Assembly: GCF_000599865.1 (NCBI RefSeq)
Contig: NZ_JHAC01000070.1
Span: 1-64,000, forward strand
Direction of reading: 5' to 3'
From: Deinococcus phoenicis
GTDB taxonomy: Bacteria > Deinococcota > Deinococci > Deinococcales > Deinococcaceae
DNA: 64,000 nucleotides
Shown here: piece by piece, positions 28,768 to 52,324 of the stretch
Position numbering within the stretch: position 1 is the stretch's first letter
How the letters are laid out: every line of letters begins with the position of its first letter
Notes under the pieces: generated by a model
Seen by the model: the letters and a program-made list of their open reading frames with translations, nothing else
What the model was told of the DNA's origin: nothing
The model's database searches: none
Program-made: the position numbers and the translations under genes

Positions 28768-29271
28768 GTGAGCTTTCGCCGTCCACCTTTCTCGCTGGGC
28801 CGCCTGCTGGGCACCGCGCTGCTGGCCGGCTTGCTCGCCGCCTGTGATGTCCCCAGTGCCCGGACCGGGACGACGGGGAACGGGCAGACGCAGACTGGAC
28901 AGACGGGGACTGGGCAGACGGGGACTGGGCAGCCACAGACCGGAACCCCCTCCAGCCGCCCGGCCCGTGACCCGGTCAGCGGCCTGCCCTTCATCGCCGC
29001 CCGCGACCTGCCGCCGGAGGGCCAGCGCACGCTGCGGCTGATCGCGGCGCGCGGCCCCTTTCCCTACCGCAAGGACGGGAGTGCGTTCGGCAACCGCGAG
29101 GGCATTTTGCCCCGGCGGGCCGGGGGCGGCTACCACGAGTACACGGTGCCCACGCCGGGCGAGGGGGACCGGGGCGCGCGGCGCATCGTCTGCGCGGCCC
29201 TCACCCCCCCGGACGCCGAGTGCTATTACAGCGCCGACCACTACACCACCTTCAGGAGAATAGGGCCGTGA
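28768..29271 (+). CDS. Lipoprotein ribonuclease of the barnase/RNase Sa (N1/T1) family
   Basis: A 167-residue protein. The signal peptide ends in a lipobox with Cys26, then a low-complexity linker of QTGT-type repeats (about residues 38-60) and an RNase domain (about 76-167). The domain follows Streptomyces RNase Sa closely (family knowledge): LPPEGQRTLRLIA, GPFPYRKDGSAFGNREGILP, YHEYTVPTPG. By alignment with RNase Sa the catalytic Glu54, Arg65, Arg69 and His85 correspond to E124, R135, R139 and H158, all conserved, so it should be an active guanyl-preferring RNase. It is tethered outside the membrane. Its stop codon shares one base with the barstar gene start. Confidence 0.9.
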   Translation: MSFRRPPFSLGRLLGTALLAGLLAACDVPSARTGTTGNGQTQTGQTGTGQTGTGQPQTGTPSSRPARDPVSGLPFIAARDLPPEGQRTLRLIAARGPFPYRKDGSAFGNREGILPRRAGGGYHEYTVPTPGEGDRGARRIVCAALTPPDAECYYSADHYTTFRRIGP

Positions 29272-29666
29272 TGAATGTTTTTGCCGAGGCGCCCCAGGGC
29301 ATCCAGACGGCCCCCCACGATCCGCGCATTGTCGCCGCCGGGTATCAGGTGGCCGTGCGCGAGGTGGACCTCTCGCAGGTACGCGACAAGGAGAGCCTGA
29401 TGCTGGCCTTTTTGCGCGGTCTGGCCCTGACCGAGAGCTTCGGGCGCAACTGGGACGCCCTGTACGACGTTCTGACCGACCCTGACGCACGCCCCGCCCG
29501 GTTCGCGCTGGTGCTGTGCGACTACGGCCACTTCCGCAGGCGGCAGCGGCAACTGGGCGCCGAACTGGAGCAGGTGCTGCTCGGCGCCCAGCGTGACGCC
29601 GCCGCGCAGGGCCGCGCCCTCTGGTTGCTGGCCGAGGAACCCGTCACCGACCCCCGCCACTGGTAA
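29271..29666 (+). CDS. Barstar-family RNase inhibitor
   Basis: A 131-residue cytoplasmic inhibitor. The barstar core is ESFGRNWDALYDVLTD, preceded by MLAFLRGLALT, with the Asn-Trp-Asp-Ala-Leu motif that packs against the RNase active site. The C-terminal beta strand (LWLLAEEP) is also typical. The ATG overlaps the RNase stop codon (TGATG), so synthesis of toxin and antidote is coupled and inhibitor is made whenever the RNase is. AGGAGA lies about 13 bases upstream. Its role is to protect the cell before the RNase is exported. Confidence 0.88.
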   Translation: MNVFAEAPQGIQTAPHDPRIVAAGYQVAVREVDLSQVRDKESLMLAFLRGLALTESFGRNWDALYDVLTDPDARPARFALVLCDYGHFRRRQRQLGAELEQVLLGAQRDAAAQGRALWLLAEEPVTDPRHW

Positions 29667-30401
29667 TCAGGCGGGGTGGAGGACGGCCACGTACATCATG
29701 CACTCGCCCAGTGGAACCTCCGGGTGGTACACGCCTGCCTGCGGGTCGTAAGCGCCGCCCGGCCACACTTCTGTCAGGGTGAGGCCCGTCCCGGCCAGCA
29801 GCAGGCGCAGGTCGGCGGGGCTGTAGCAGCGCAGCGACTGCGTGAAGGACGCCTCGCCTTCCGGCGCGTAGGTGTCGAGCATCCGGCACGCCTCCGCGTC
29901 GAAACCGTAGGTCTGCACGTAGCGCCCAGTGGGGCGAGTGAAACCCGCGTGGTGCGCCCAGTACCACGGCGTATAGACGTCCACATAGGCGGTGCCGCCC
30001 CGCGCGAGCCACCCGGCCACCCGCGAGAGCAGGTGCCGCTGCTCGTTGTCCTCACCGGTGCCGAAGCCGTCCCAGTAGCACACGGCGTCGAAGGGACCGC
30101 CCGGGTCGGCGGTGTAGAAATCTGCCGTCATTGTCCGCAGAGGGACGCCATGCTGGGCGGCGAGTTCCCGGGTGTGTTCCCCGGCTCCTGCGTACAGGTC
30201 CAGAGCCGTGACCTGATGCCCGGCCAGGGCCGCGACCGCTGCAAACTGCCCTCCACCCGCTCCCAGCTCCAGCAGCGATCCGGGCCGCCCCCGGTGTGCC
30301 GTCACCCGCGCCGCCAGCGCCGTGTGAAAAGGATGGATGTCCGTGCGGTAACAGCCGGTCAGGGCGTCCTGCCGGGCGTAAAAGGAATGCGACCAGTGCA
30401 T
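29667..30401 (-). CDS. Class I SAM-dependent methyltransferase
   Basis: A 244-residue methyltransferase. Motif I is LLELGAGGGQFAAVAALAGHQVTALDLY, binding S-adenosylmethionine, followed by FDAVCYWDGFGTGEDNEQRHLL (motif IV region) and a post-motif with FTRPTGRYVQTYGFD. The N-terminal HWSHSFYARQ resembles small-molecule methyltransferases. No substrate can be assigned. GGAGG lies 8 bases before the ATG. It is convergent with the barstar gene, with directly abutting ends. Confidence 0.85.
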   Translation of the reverse strand: MHWSHSFYARQDALTGCYRTDIHPFHTALAARVTAHRGRPGSLLELGAGGGQFAAVAALAGHQVTALDLYAGAGEHTRELAAQHGVPLRTMTADFYTADPGGPFDAVCYWDGFGTGEDNEQRHLLSRVAGWLARGGTAYVDVYTPWYWAHHAGFTRPTGRYVQTYGFDAEACRMLDTYAPEGEASFTQSLRCYSPADLRLLLAGTGLTLTEVWPGGAYDPQAGVYHPEVPLGECMMYVAVLHPA

Positions 30402-30566
30402 GTGAAAACCTCCAGAACGAGAACGTGACCCCGCGCCGCACAGGGCGGGCAGACGCTTCAGGACTGGAAGTTCAGCGCAAACGCATGGGGAAAGGTTCTC
30501 CTTGAGAGGCGTCCAGGGTACAGGGGGTTGGTGCCTTCCTGCCTCGTCTGTTTGGCCTACCCCTGC

Positions 30567-30572
30567 TACACT
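30567..30572 (+). promoter_or_regulatory. -10 hexamer of tsaD, leaderless type
   Basis: TACACT ends 8 bases before the tsaD ATG. Confidence 0.5.
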
Positions 30573-30580
30573 CCCCCGCG

Positions 30581-31615
<1,035 letters not shown>

Positions 31616-31715
31616 CGCGGCAGGCCCCATCGGCCTCCGCATCCTGAGCCTCCCTCACTCAACTTCCTTGCAAGCGCCTTACTGAACTCTATCCATGTGC
31701 TCCCCGCCCACGCGC

Positions 31716-31721
31716 TATACT
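31716..31721 (+). promoter_or_regulatory. -10 hexamer of secA, leaderless type
   Basis: TATACT ends 8 bases before the secA ATG and sets the start at 31730. Confidence 0.55.
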
Positions 31722-31729
31722 CGCGTGTC

Positions 31730-34339
<2,610 letters not shown>

Positions 34340-34354
34340 AACCGGGCAGGGCAG

Positions 34355-34396
34355 GGGAGGCGCGGGCCGGTGGGCCTGCGCCTCCCTTCCTTTCTT
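34355..34396 (+). terminator. secA terminator
   Basis: GGGAGGCGC and GCGCCTCCC form a 9-bp stem over a 14-base loop, followed by a pyrimidine-rich TTCCTTTCTT. Confidence 0.75.
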
Positions 34397-34469
34397 CAGA
34401 GGCCCATGCCGGACGTGAGGTGGGGTGGCTGGACCACTCACTGGGCCTCTGCCGGGTACCCCGTGCGTG

Positions 34470-34475
34470 GTAAAC
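34470..34475 (+). promoter_or_regulatory. -10 hexamer of the MsmX-type ATPase gene
   Basis: TAAACT lies about 120 bases before the ATG, leaving a real 5' UTR, unlike most genes here. No convincing -35. Confidence 0.4.
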
Positions 34476-34558
34476 TTCACCCGTCAGCCCAGCGTCAGCG
34501 TAAACCCCGGGATTCTCGCTTGTACCCCGGTTGCCCGGCTCCCTCCAGGGGGAAACAT

Positions 34559-34591
<33 letters not shown>

Positions 34592-34594
34592 GTC

Positions 34595-35818
<1,224 letters not shown>

Positions 35819-35841
35819 AGCCGCCCGCTGCGGGTTCTTTC

Positions 35842-35878
35842 ACCGCGCCGCTTCCCCCCGTGGAGGCGGCGCGGTTTC
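35842..35878 (+). terminator. Terminator after the MsmX-type gene
   Basis: ACCGCGCCGC and GCGGCGCGGT form a perfect 10-bp stem followed by TTTCTG. Confidence 0.75.
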
Positions 35879-36019
35879 TGCCCGACCCCCCCCCGGTGTC
35901 CTCATGCTTGCTCCCTTTACCTGCCCTTCACCTGGCGCTAGAGTGGCCCATCACTTCAAATCACCGGCCCCCGCCTCACCTATCGGGGTCCCGGACGCAC
36001 ACGCACCGGAGGAACCCGC

Positions 36020-36778
<759 letters not shown>

Positions 36779-36806
36779 GGCGCTGACCTGCACCGCCGCC
36801 CCCGCG

Positions 36807-36832
36807 TCCCCGGCCATATGGCTGGGGATTTT
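36807..36832 (+). terminator. Terminator after the amino-acid binding protein gene
   Basis: TCCCCGGCC and GGCTGGGGA pair (one G-T) over a short AT-rich loop, followed by TTTT. It would raise the ratio of binding protein to permease. Confidence 0.75.
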
Positions 36833-36895
36833 CTCCGTGTGGGAGCCAGGTGCAGGCGCTACCACCCGCCGCCCATCTGTGCCATCATCGGCGCA

Positions 36896-36949
36896 ATGAA
36901 AATCCAGCGTATCTCACGGTTCTCGCTCCCGCTGTGGGGCATGGCGTGA
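36896..36949 (+). CDS. Possible 17-residue leader peptide before the permease
   Basis: An ATG ORF starting 7 bases after CATCAT and ending in a TGA that overlaps the GTG start of the permease (GTGA). The peptide starts MKIQRISRF and ends WGMA. It may couple translation of the permease to a leaderless start; chance cannot be excluded. Confidence 0.35.
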   Translation: MKIQRISRFSLPLWGMA

Positions 36950-37737
36950 CCGTCCCCAAAGCCGCGCCGCGGCAGCCGCTCGGGGGCCTCGCCCTGCTGG
37001 GCTGGGTGGTGGGGGCCGCCGCCGCGTTCATCCTGCTGTTCTTCCTGATCACGGCCGTGCTGCGGCAGATGCCCGATCCCATCGGCCCCCGCGCCGACCT
37101 GTTCGTGGAGGGGGCCAGGATGACCCTCCAGCTCACGCTGGTCAGCGGCGTGATCGGCCTCGTCATCGGTGTCGTCGTGGGCATCATGCGGACCAGCAGC
37201 CTGTGGCTGGTGCGGGCGCCCGCCAGCGTGTTCATCTGGCTGATTCGCGGCACGCCGCTGCTGGTGCAGATCCTGTTCGTGTACAACGCGCTCCCGCCGC
37301 TGCTCAAGGCCATCGGCGTCAATCTGGAGCTGAACGAGTTCTGGTCGGCGGTGATCGCGCTGGCGCTGAATGTCGGCGCCTACAACGCCGAGGTGATCCG
37401 CGCGGGCATCCTCGCCATTCCGCGCGGGCAGGGTGAGGCGGCCCGCAGCCTGGGCCTCAGCGGCGGGCAGACCATGCGGACGGTGGTGCTGCCGCAGGCG
37501 CTGCGGGTCGTGGTGCCGCCCCTGGTCAACAACCTGGTTGCCCTGCTCAAGGATTCCTCGCTCGCCAGCTCCATCGCCCTGCTGGAACTCACGCTGGCCG
37601 GGTCGCGCGTCTCCAGCGAGACGTTCCAGCCGGTGCCCGTCCTGACCACCGTGGCCTGCGTCTACCTCGCCCTGACCACCGTGATGACGCTGTTCACCGA
37701 CCAGCTGGAGCGGCGCGTGAAGATCGCGACGAGGTAA
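36946..37737 (+). CDS. Polar amino-acid ABC transporter permease
   Basis: A 263-residue permease of the His/Glu/Gln/Arg family. It has five to six transmembrane helices. The conserved cytoplasmic EAA loop appears as EAARSLGLSGGQTMRTVVLPQALRVVVPPL. FIWLIRGTPLLVQILFVYNALPP is the family signature of the second helix pair. The GTG start was chosen; the longer frame upstream is not hydrophobic or protein-like. It is a single permease, so it probably works as a homodimer with the ATPase at 41248. Confidence 0.88.
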   Translation: MTVPKAAPRQPLGGLALLGWVVGAAAAFILLFFLITAVLRQMPDPIGPRADLFVEGARMTLQLTLVSGVIGLVIGVVVGIMRTSSLWLVRAPASVFIWLIRGTPLLVQILFVYNALPPLLKAIGVNLELNEFWSAVIALALNVGAYNAEVIRAGILAIPRGQGEAARSLGLSGGQTMRTVVLPQALRVVVPPLVNNLVALLKDSSLASSIALLELTLAGSRVSSETFQPVPVLTTVACVYLALTTVMTLFTDQLERRVKIATR

Positions 37738-37761
37738 GCGGCCAGCTTTCAGCCATCAGCC

Positions 37762-37801
37762 AGGAGAAACCCCCAGCCGGAGCAGGCTGGGGGTTTCTCC
37801 T
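37762..37801. terminator. Strong bidirectional terminator
   Basis: AGGAGAAACCCCCAGCC (37762-37778) and its exact complement (37785-37801) form a 17-bp stem with a 6-base loop, between the convergent permease and TRAP genes. T-rich or A-rich flanks lie within the stem. The word CAGCTTTCAGCC just upstream recurs at the 20.2 kb element. Confidence 0.8.
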
Positions 37802-37825
37802 GGTTCCTGACAGCGGCCGGCCTGG

Positions 37826-40000
<2,175 letters not shown>

Positions 40001-40129
40001 GTCTCACTCATTGCCTTTCTCGAAAAAGGGGCCAGCCGCTGTCCTTCGCGCGTGCTGGTCCCTCTTGACGGGTCTCTCTGGGCTGGCTCCTCTGGGCTGA
40101 TCCCTCGCGGAAAAGCCCCGGGGGCCGGG

Positions 40130-41086
<957 letters not shown>

Positions 41087-41099
41087 GAAGTTCCCTTCC

Positions 41100-41119
41100 G
41101 GTGACGTGGAGGCGTCACC
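41100..41119 (-). promoter_or_regulatory. Stem-loop before the TAXI binding-protein RBS
   Basis: GGTGACG and CGTCACC form a 7-bp stem with a 6-base loop, ending about 14 bases before the ATG. It may stabilise the mRNA or control access to the ribosome binding site. Confidence 0.45.
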
Positions 41120-41235
41120 CCTGGTGTGGCTGCGTTGGTGGGACTGTGTGCAGTGCTGAATCTTAGCATAGGCTCATCCTTGGCAGCCTTTTGACGCGGC
41201 CCGCCGCTCCGGCCGGGCAGGTCGGCCGCAACGTG

Positions 41236-41241
41236 TACACT
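41236..41241 (+). promoter_or_regulatory. -10 hexamer of the amino-acid ABC ATPase
   Basis: TACACT ends 6 bases before the ATG at 41248, indicating a leaderless mRNA and fixing the start. Confidence 0.55.
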
Positions 41242-41247
41242 CCCGGC

Positions 41248-41985
41248 ATGGCCGAACCGATCATCGTGGCCCAGGACGTGCAGAAGCACTTCGGGAGCTT
41301 TCAGGCGTTGCGTGGCGTGAGCATGAGTGTGCAGCCCGGCGAGGTCGTCGTGGTCATCGGCCCCAGCGGCAGCGGCAAGAGCACCTTTATCCGCACGATC
41401 AACGCGCTCGACCCCCATGACGGCGGCAGCATCGTCGTGGACGGCATTCCGCTCGACGGTGCCCGCAACCTCGACGCCATCCGCCGCGAAGTCGGCATGG
41501 TCTTTCAGTCCTTCAACCTCTTTCCCCACCTCACGGTCCTCGAAAACGTCACCCTGGCCCCCACCCGCGTCCGCAAGACGGGCAAGGCCGAGGCGGACAA
41601 GCGCGCGCTGGAACTGCTGCGCCGCGTGGGCATCGAGGAGCAGGCGCACAAGTACCCGGCACAGCTCTCGGGCGGGCAGCAGCAGCGGGTGGCGATCGCG
41701 CGCGCTCTGGCGATGGACCCCAAGGTGATGCTGTTCGACGAGCCGACCAGCGCGCTGGACCCCGAGATGATCAAGGAAGTGCTGGACGTGATGAAGGAGC
41801 TGGCCCGCAGCGGGATGACCATGCTGGTGGTGACCCACGAGATGGGCTTCGCGCGCGAGGTGGCCGACCGCATCCTGTTTTTCGACCAGGGCAACATCGT
41901 GGAGGACACCACGCCGGAAGCCTTTTACAACAACCCCCAGCACGAGCGGGCGAAGGCGTTCCTGAGCAAGATCCTGGGGCACTGA
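41248..41985 (+). CDS. Polar amino-acid ABC transporter ATPase
   Basis: A 245-residue ATPase of the GlnQ/HisP type. Walker A is GPSGSGKST (38-46). The Q-loop region is [18 protein letters not shown], the signature [16 protein letters not shown], Walker [17 protein letters not shown], and the switch His is in VTHEMGF. It should energise the permease at 36946 and binding protein at 36020, from which it is separated by the TRAP pair. It has its own leaderless promoter. The length is standard for the family. Confidence 0.92.
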   Translation: MAEPIIVAQDVQKHFGSFQALRGVSMSVQPGEVVVVIGPSGSGKSTFIRTINALDPHDGGSIVVDGIPLDGARNLDAIRREVGMVFQSFNLFPHLTVLENVTLAPTRVRKTGKAEADKRALELLRRVGIEEQAHKYPAQLSGGQQQRVAIARALAMDPKVMLFDEPTSALDPEMIKEVLDVMKELARSGMTMLVVTHEMGFAREVADRILFFDQGNIVEDTTPEAFYNNPQHERAKAFLSKILGH

Positions 41986-41991
41986 GGGGGA

Positions 41992-42051
41992 GGCGTTAGG
42001 CGTTGGGGGTTAGGACTTAGGGAAGCTTCCGAACCCCTCATCCCTAACGCC
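41992..42051. repeat. Palindromic element between convergent genes
   Basis: GGCGTTAGG (41992-42000) pairs with CCTAACGCC (42043-42051), with further partial pairing inside. It lies between the ATPase and MFS stop codons and may terminate both. Confidence 0.55.
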
Positions 42052-42060
42052 CACCCCCTC

Positions 42061-43299
<1,239 letters not shown>

Positions 43300-43305
43300 C
43301 CGCGC

Positions 43306-43311
43306 ATTATG
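43306..43311 (-). promoter_or_regulatory. -10 hexamer of the MFS gene, leaderless type
   Basis: CATAAT on the minus strand ends 6 bases before the GTG start. Confidence 0.5.
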
Positions 43312-43369
43312 GGGAGCCGGGGCGCGGCCTGTTCGGGATGGAGAGACGAACGTGGGGGCGGACCCCGCC

Positions 43370-45004
<1,635 letters not shown>

Positions 45005-45012
45005 CGGGGAGC

Positions 45013-45018
45013 ATGCTA
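45013..45018 (-). promoter_or_regulatory. -10 hexamer of the ClC gene
   Basis: TAGCAT on the minus strand ends 8 bases before the ATG. Confidence 0.5.
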
Positions 45019-45082
45019 ATGCACGGCGGACACCGGAGGGGCGCGGGGTGCGTGACGTCCACCCGGACGGTCAACCCGGGGG

Positions 45083-46546
<1,464 letters not shown>

Positions 46547-46552
46547 GTGGAC

Positions 46553-46558
46553 ATGCTA
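46553..46558 (-). promoter_or_regulatory. -10 hexamer of the amylase gene, leaderless type
   Basis: TAGCAT on the minus strand ends 6 bases before the ATG. Confidence 0.55.
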
Positions 46559-46595
46559 AGGGCCGGGGGCCTTTCCGGCGGCGGCTCCGCCTTCC

Positions 46596-46601
46596 TACTA
46601 T
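46596..46601 (+). promoter_or_regulatory. -10-like hexamer of the pyrophosphatase gene
   Basis: TACTAT ends 9 bases before the ATG at 46611. Confidence 0.4.
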
Positions 46602-46610
46602 CAGACGGAT

Positions 46611-47159
46611 ATGGCTGACCTCACGACGCTGCCGCACCACCTCGACTCGGCCAGGCAGAGCTGCCGGGCGATTGTCGAAACGCCCAGGGGCCGGCGCAGC
46701 AAGTTCGACTACGACCCGGAGTCCGGCCTGTTCGAGCTGGGCGGCCTGCTGGCCGAGGGCATGGCCTTTCCGCTGGATTTCGGCTTCGTGCCCTCGACGC
46801 TGGGTGAGGACGGCGACCCGCTCGACGTGCTGGTCCTCACGGACGAGCCGACCTTTGTGGGCTGCCTGCTGACCGTGCGCCTGCTGGGCGTGATGGAGGC
46901 CGAGCAGACCGAGGACGGCCGGACCGCGCGGAATGACCGCCTGCTGGCCGTGGCCGAGTCGTCGTACCTGTACGAAAAGATCTCGCACGTCGATCAGCTT
47001 CCGGGCGCCGTGGTCGAGCAGCTCCAGCAGTTTTTCGTCAACTACAACGCGGCCAAGGGCAAGCAGTTCGAGGTGCTGGCCGTGCGTGGCCCCGGGCGCG
47101 CGGCGGAACTCGTGCGCCAGGGCAGCGAGGCCCTCCGCCGCAAGCAGGCGGGCCACTGA
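46611..47159 (+). CDS. ppa: Inorganic pyrophosphatase, family I
   Basis: A 182-residue soluble enzyme that hydrolyses pyrophosphate, driving biosynthetic reactions forward. The substrate-contact region is ETPRGRRSKFDYDPESGLFEL, and the metal-binding DGDPLDVLVL carries the three essential aspartates of the D-x-D-x-x-D-x-x-V signature. The central FPLDFGFVPSTLGEDG matches the family. RGRRSKFDYD replaces the more usual GSRNKYEYD, a common variant. It is close to the usual 175 residues. It is divergent from the amylase and convergent with ppc. Confidence 0.93.
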   Translation: MADLTTLPHHLDSARQSCRAIVETPRGRRSKFDYDPESGLFELGGLLAEGMAFPLDFGFVPSTLGEDGDPLDVLVLTDEPTFVGCLLTVRLLGVMEAEQTEDGRTARNDRLLAVAESSYLYEKISHVDQLPGAVVEQLQQFFVNYNAAKGKQFEVLAVRGPGRAAELVRQGSEALRRKQAGH

Positions 47160-47171
47160 GCCGGTCCAGAG

Positions 47172-49688
<2,517 letters not shown>

Positions 49689-49718
49689 GTCCAACCCGCT
49701 GCACTGTGCGTCATGTCT

Positions 49719-50522
<804 letters not shown>

Positions 50523-50545
50523 GGCCCACCTTAGCGTGGGGGCCG

Positions 50546-50589
50546 CGTGACCGGGGGCCGCCGCGAGGGGCGCCGCGAGGCCCGTCACG
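50546..50589. repeat. Inverted repeat in the divergent ymdB/HD-GYP spacer
   Basis: CGTGACCGGG (50546-50555) and CCCGTCACG (50581-50589) are inverted copies with one extra base. Between them GCCGCGAGG occurs twice as a direct repeat. It could be an operator or an RNA hairpin. Confidence 0.45.
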
Positions 50590-50610
50590 CCCTGCTCACA
50601 GCTCGCGCCC

Positions 50611-50616
50611 TAGGCT
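50611..50616 (+). promoter_or_regulatory. -10 hexamer of the HD-GYP leader ORF
   Basis: TAGGCT ends 6 bases before an ATG at 50623 that opens a short leader ORF. Confidence 0.45.
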
Positions 50617-50622
50617 GCGTTC

Positions 50623-50706
50623 ATGAGTGGCGGCCCCGGTCCCTCCCTCCCCCGGCTCTCCCTGAACGTGGGCTTCCGGTGGAGTGCCAGGGAAAGCCGT
50701 GGCTGA
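50623..50706 (+). CDS. Possible 27-residue leader peptide before the HD-GYP gene
   Basis: An ORF starting leaderless after TAGGCT and ending TGA at 50704-50706, which overlaps the region of the HD-GYP start (GTG codons at 50684 and 50699). The peptide opens MSGGPGPSLPR and is Ser/Arg-rich. It may translationally couple the HD-GYP gene; chance is possible in GC-rich DNA. Confidence 0.4.
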   Translation: MSGGPGPSLPRLSLNVGFRWSARESRG

Positions 50707-51439
50707 GGCCCCGCTCACAGACCCTGCGGCGGCGTGGCTGGCCCGGGGCGTCCCACGTCCGGAGAGCCGTCCCTTCCCGGCGCGTGATGGGGCCGGGCTG
50801 GATGGCCTGTGTCTCGCCGCCGACCGTTCCCGCGAGGCTGCGGACACGCTGGACCACCTCATCTGCCTGCTGGGGGTCGGCCAGGAGGGCTGGCACGCGG
50901 AGCACGTCCGCCGCGTGGTGCTTCAGGCCGAACGGCTGGCCGCCGCCCTGGGCCTTGCGCCGGACGAGGTCCGGGCCGTGCGCTGGGGCGCGGCGCTGCA
51001 CGATATCGGCAAGACGCGGGTGCCCCAGGCGATTCTCCAGAAAACCGGCCCGCTCGATCCCCTGGAGTACGGCGTGATCCTCCAGCATCCCGAATGGGGC
51101 GTGGAATTGCTGGAGGGGTTGCCGTTCTTGCCCCAGGCCACCCGGGAAGCCGTGCGCTCGCACCACGAGCGCTGGGACGGCGGCGGCTATCCGGCGGGGC
51201 TGCGCGGCGATCAGATCCCGCTGAGTGCGCGAATCGTCAGCCTGGCCGACGTGTTCGACGCCCTGACCCAAAGGCGGCCCTACAAGCCCGCCTGGACAGA
51301 GCAGGAGGCGGCCCGCTCCCTGCTGCGCGAAGCGGGCCGGCAGTTCGACCCCGACCTCGCGCCGCTGTTCGTGGAGGCCGTCCTGGGCCTGGGACACCTG
51401 ACGGCTCTGCCTAGCATCACCGGCTATCCCCTCTTCTGA
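50684..51439 (+). CDS. HD-GYP domain phosphodiesterase
   Basis: A 251-residue protein that is almost entirely an HD-GYP domain, with about 65 extra N-terminal residues. Seen are HAEHVRRVVLQAERLA, the HD pair in LHDIGKTRVP, VRSHHERWDGGGYPAGLRGDQIPLSARIVSLADVFDALTQRRPYK, which contains the GYP triad and the adjacent metal ligands. Such enzymes degrade cyclic-di-GMP. No receiver or sensor domain is recognised. GTG at 50684 is used here; the GTG at 50699, with AGGGA seven bases upstream, is equally plausible. Confidence 0.88.
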   Translation: MPGKAVAEAPLTDPAAAWLARGVPRPESRPFPARDGAGLDGLCLAADRSREAADTLDHLICLLGVGQEGWHAEHVRRVVLQAERLAAALGLAPDEVRAVRWGAALHDIGKTRVPQAILQKTGPLDPLEYGVILQHPEWGVELLEGLPFLPQATREAVRSHHERWDGGGYPAGLRGDQIPLSARIVSLADVFDALTQRRPYKPAWTEQEAARSLLREAGRQFDPDLAPLFVEAVLGLGHLTALPSITGYPLF

Positions 51440-51507
51440 ACTGTGCCCCAGCCTGAAGCCGTTGCCATCAGAATGCGGCGTTTTTCCGCAGGCGTTGGCC
51501 GAGGGGA

Positions 51508-51611
51508 GCGGGTGAAATAGGGAGAGCATCCGGGACTTGCCAAGCTCCGAAAGAGAGAAGGGAGCCGGAGAAGGTGTTTTTCCTCCTCCGGCTCCCTTCG
51601 GATAACTGCTC
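51508..51611 (-). repeat. Dispersed non-coding repeat, copy 2
   Basis: The minus strand aligns with 9185-9289 over about 105 bases. This copy also contains GAAGGGAGCCGGA and TCCGGCTCCCTTC as perfect 13-bp inverted arms with a 17-base loop including five T, so it can fold into a strong hairpin. It lies between the convergent HD-GYP and LptA-like genes. Confidence 0.65.
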
Positions 51612-51675
51612 CAGTGGTGCTTTCCCCCGAGGGCCGTCATGCTGCCCCATGCTCTGAGGGCCGCTTCTCAGGCCC

Positions 51676-52311
51676 TTACCGGAGGTAGGGGGCGAAACGG
51701 CTCACGGCGGCGGCATCGGGGCCGGCCGTAGCGCGCAGCAGGCGATTCCCGCTGAAGGTCAGCAGCAGCGGCCTGCTTCCGGCCACGACCTGCTGACCCT
51801 TGACGGGAAGGGTGAGGCGGGCGTCACCGCTCAGCAGGACCTGCACGGTCCGCGTGTCGAACACGAGCGTCTCCGCGCTCAGGGCGGGGGCCGTCGCCTT
51901 CACCCGGCCCTGGGCGGTCACGAAGCCGGTCTTCACGTGCAGCACCACCCGGCCCGCGCTGAGGTTCTTCAGCCGCGCGTCGTTGTAGGTCACGTCGCCG
52001 GACGCGGTGACCGTGCCGAGTTTCAGGTCGTAGGTCACGCTCTGGGCGTGCAGGGTGCCGCCCTGACGGGTGGTGAGGGTCGCGCCCTGCGCGCTGAGGC
52101 GTTCGCCGGGGGCCAGCTGCATCTGGTCGGCGCTCAGGCGCAGCCCGGTGGTGGCGTCGGTCGCGGTGCCGCCCTGCGGAAGGTCGGTCGCGCCCGTTTC
52201 CAGATTCAGGTTCTGGGGACCCCGGGGCGTGACGTTCAGGCCGCCAAAGGACACGGCACTTCCCGTCCCCAGCGTCAGCGTGGCCAGCAGCGAGAGGAGG
52301 AAACGGTTCAT
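51676..52311 (-). CDS. LptA/OstA-like exported protein
   Basis: A 211-residue protein with a signal peptide (residues 1 to about 22, ending GSAVS). The mature part has the beta-jellyroll repeats of the OstA/LptA family: LRLSADQMQLAPGERLSAQGATLTTRQGGTLHAQSVTYDLKLGTVTASGDVTY. In Gram-negatives such proteins bridge lipopolysaccharide across the periplasm. Deinococcus makes no classical LPS, so the cargo here may be another envelope lipid (inference). TAGGGT lies 7 bases before the ATG. Confidence 0.8.
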   Translation of the reverse strand: MNRFLLSLLATLTLGTGSAVSFGGLNVTPRGPQNLNLETGATDLPQGGTATDATTGLRLSADQMQLAPGERLSAQGATLTTRQGGTLHAQSVTYDLKLGTVTASGDVTYNDARLKNLSAGRVVLHVKTGFVTAQGRVKATAPALSAETLVFDTRTVQVLLSGDARLTLPVKGQQVVAGSRPLLLTFSGNRLLRATAGPDAAAVSRFAPYLR

Positions 52312-52318
52312 GTGCCCC

Positions 52319-52324
52319 ACCCTA
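52319..52324 (-). promoter_or_regulatory. -10 hexamer of the LptA-like gene
   Basis: TAGGGT on the minus strand ends 7 bases before the ATG. Confidence 0.5.
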
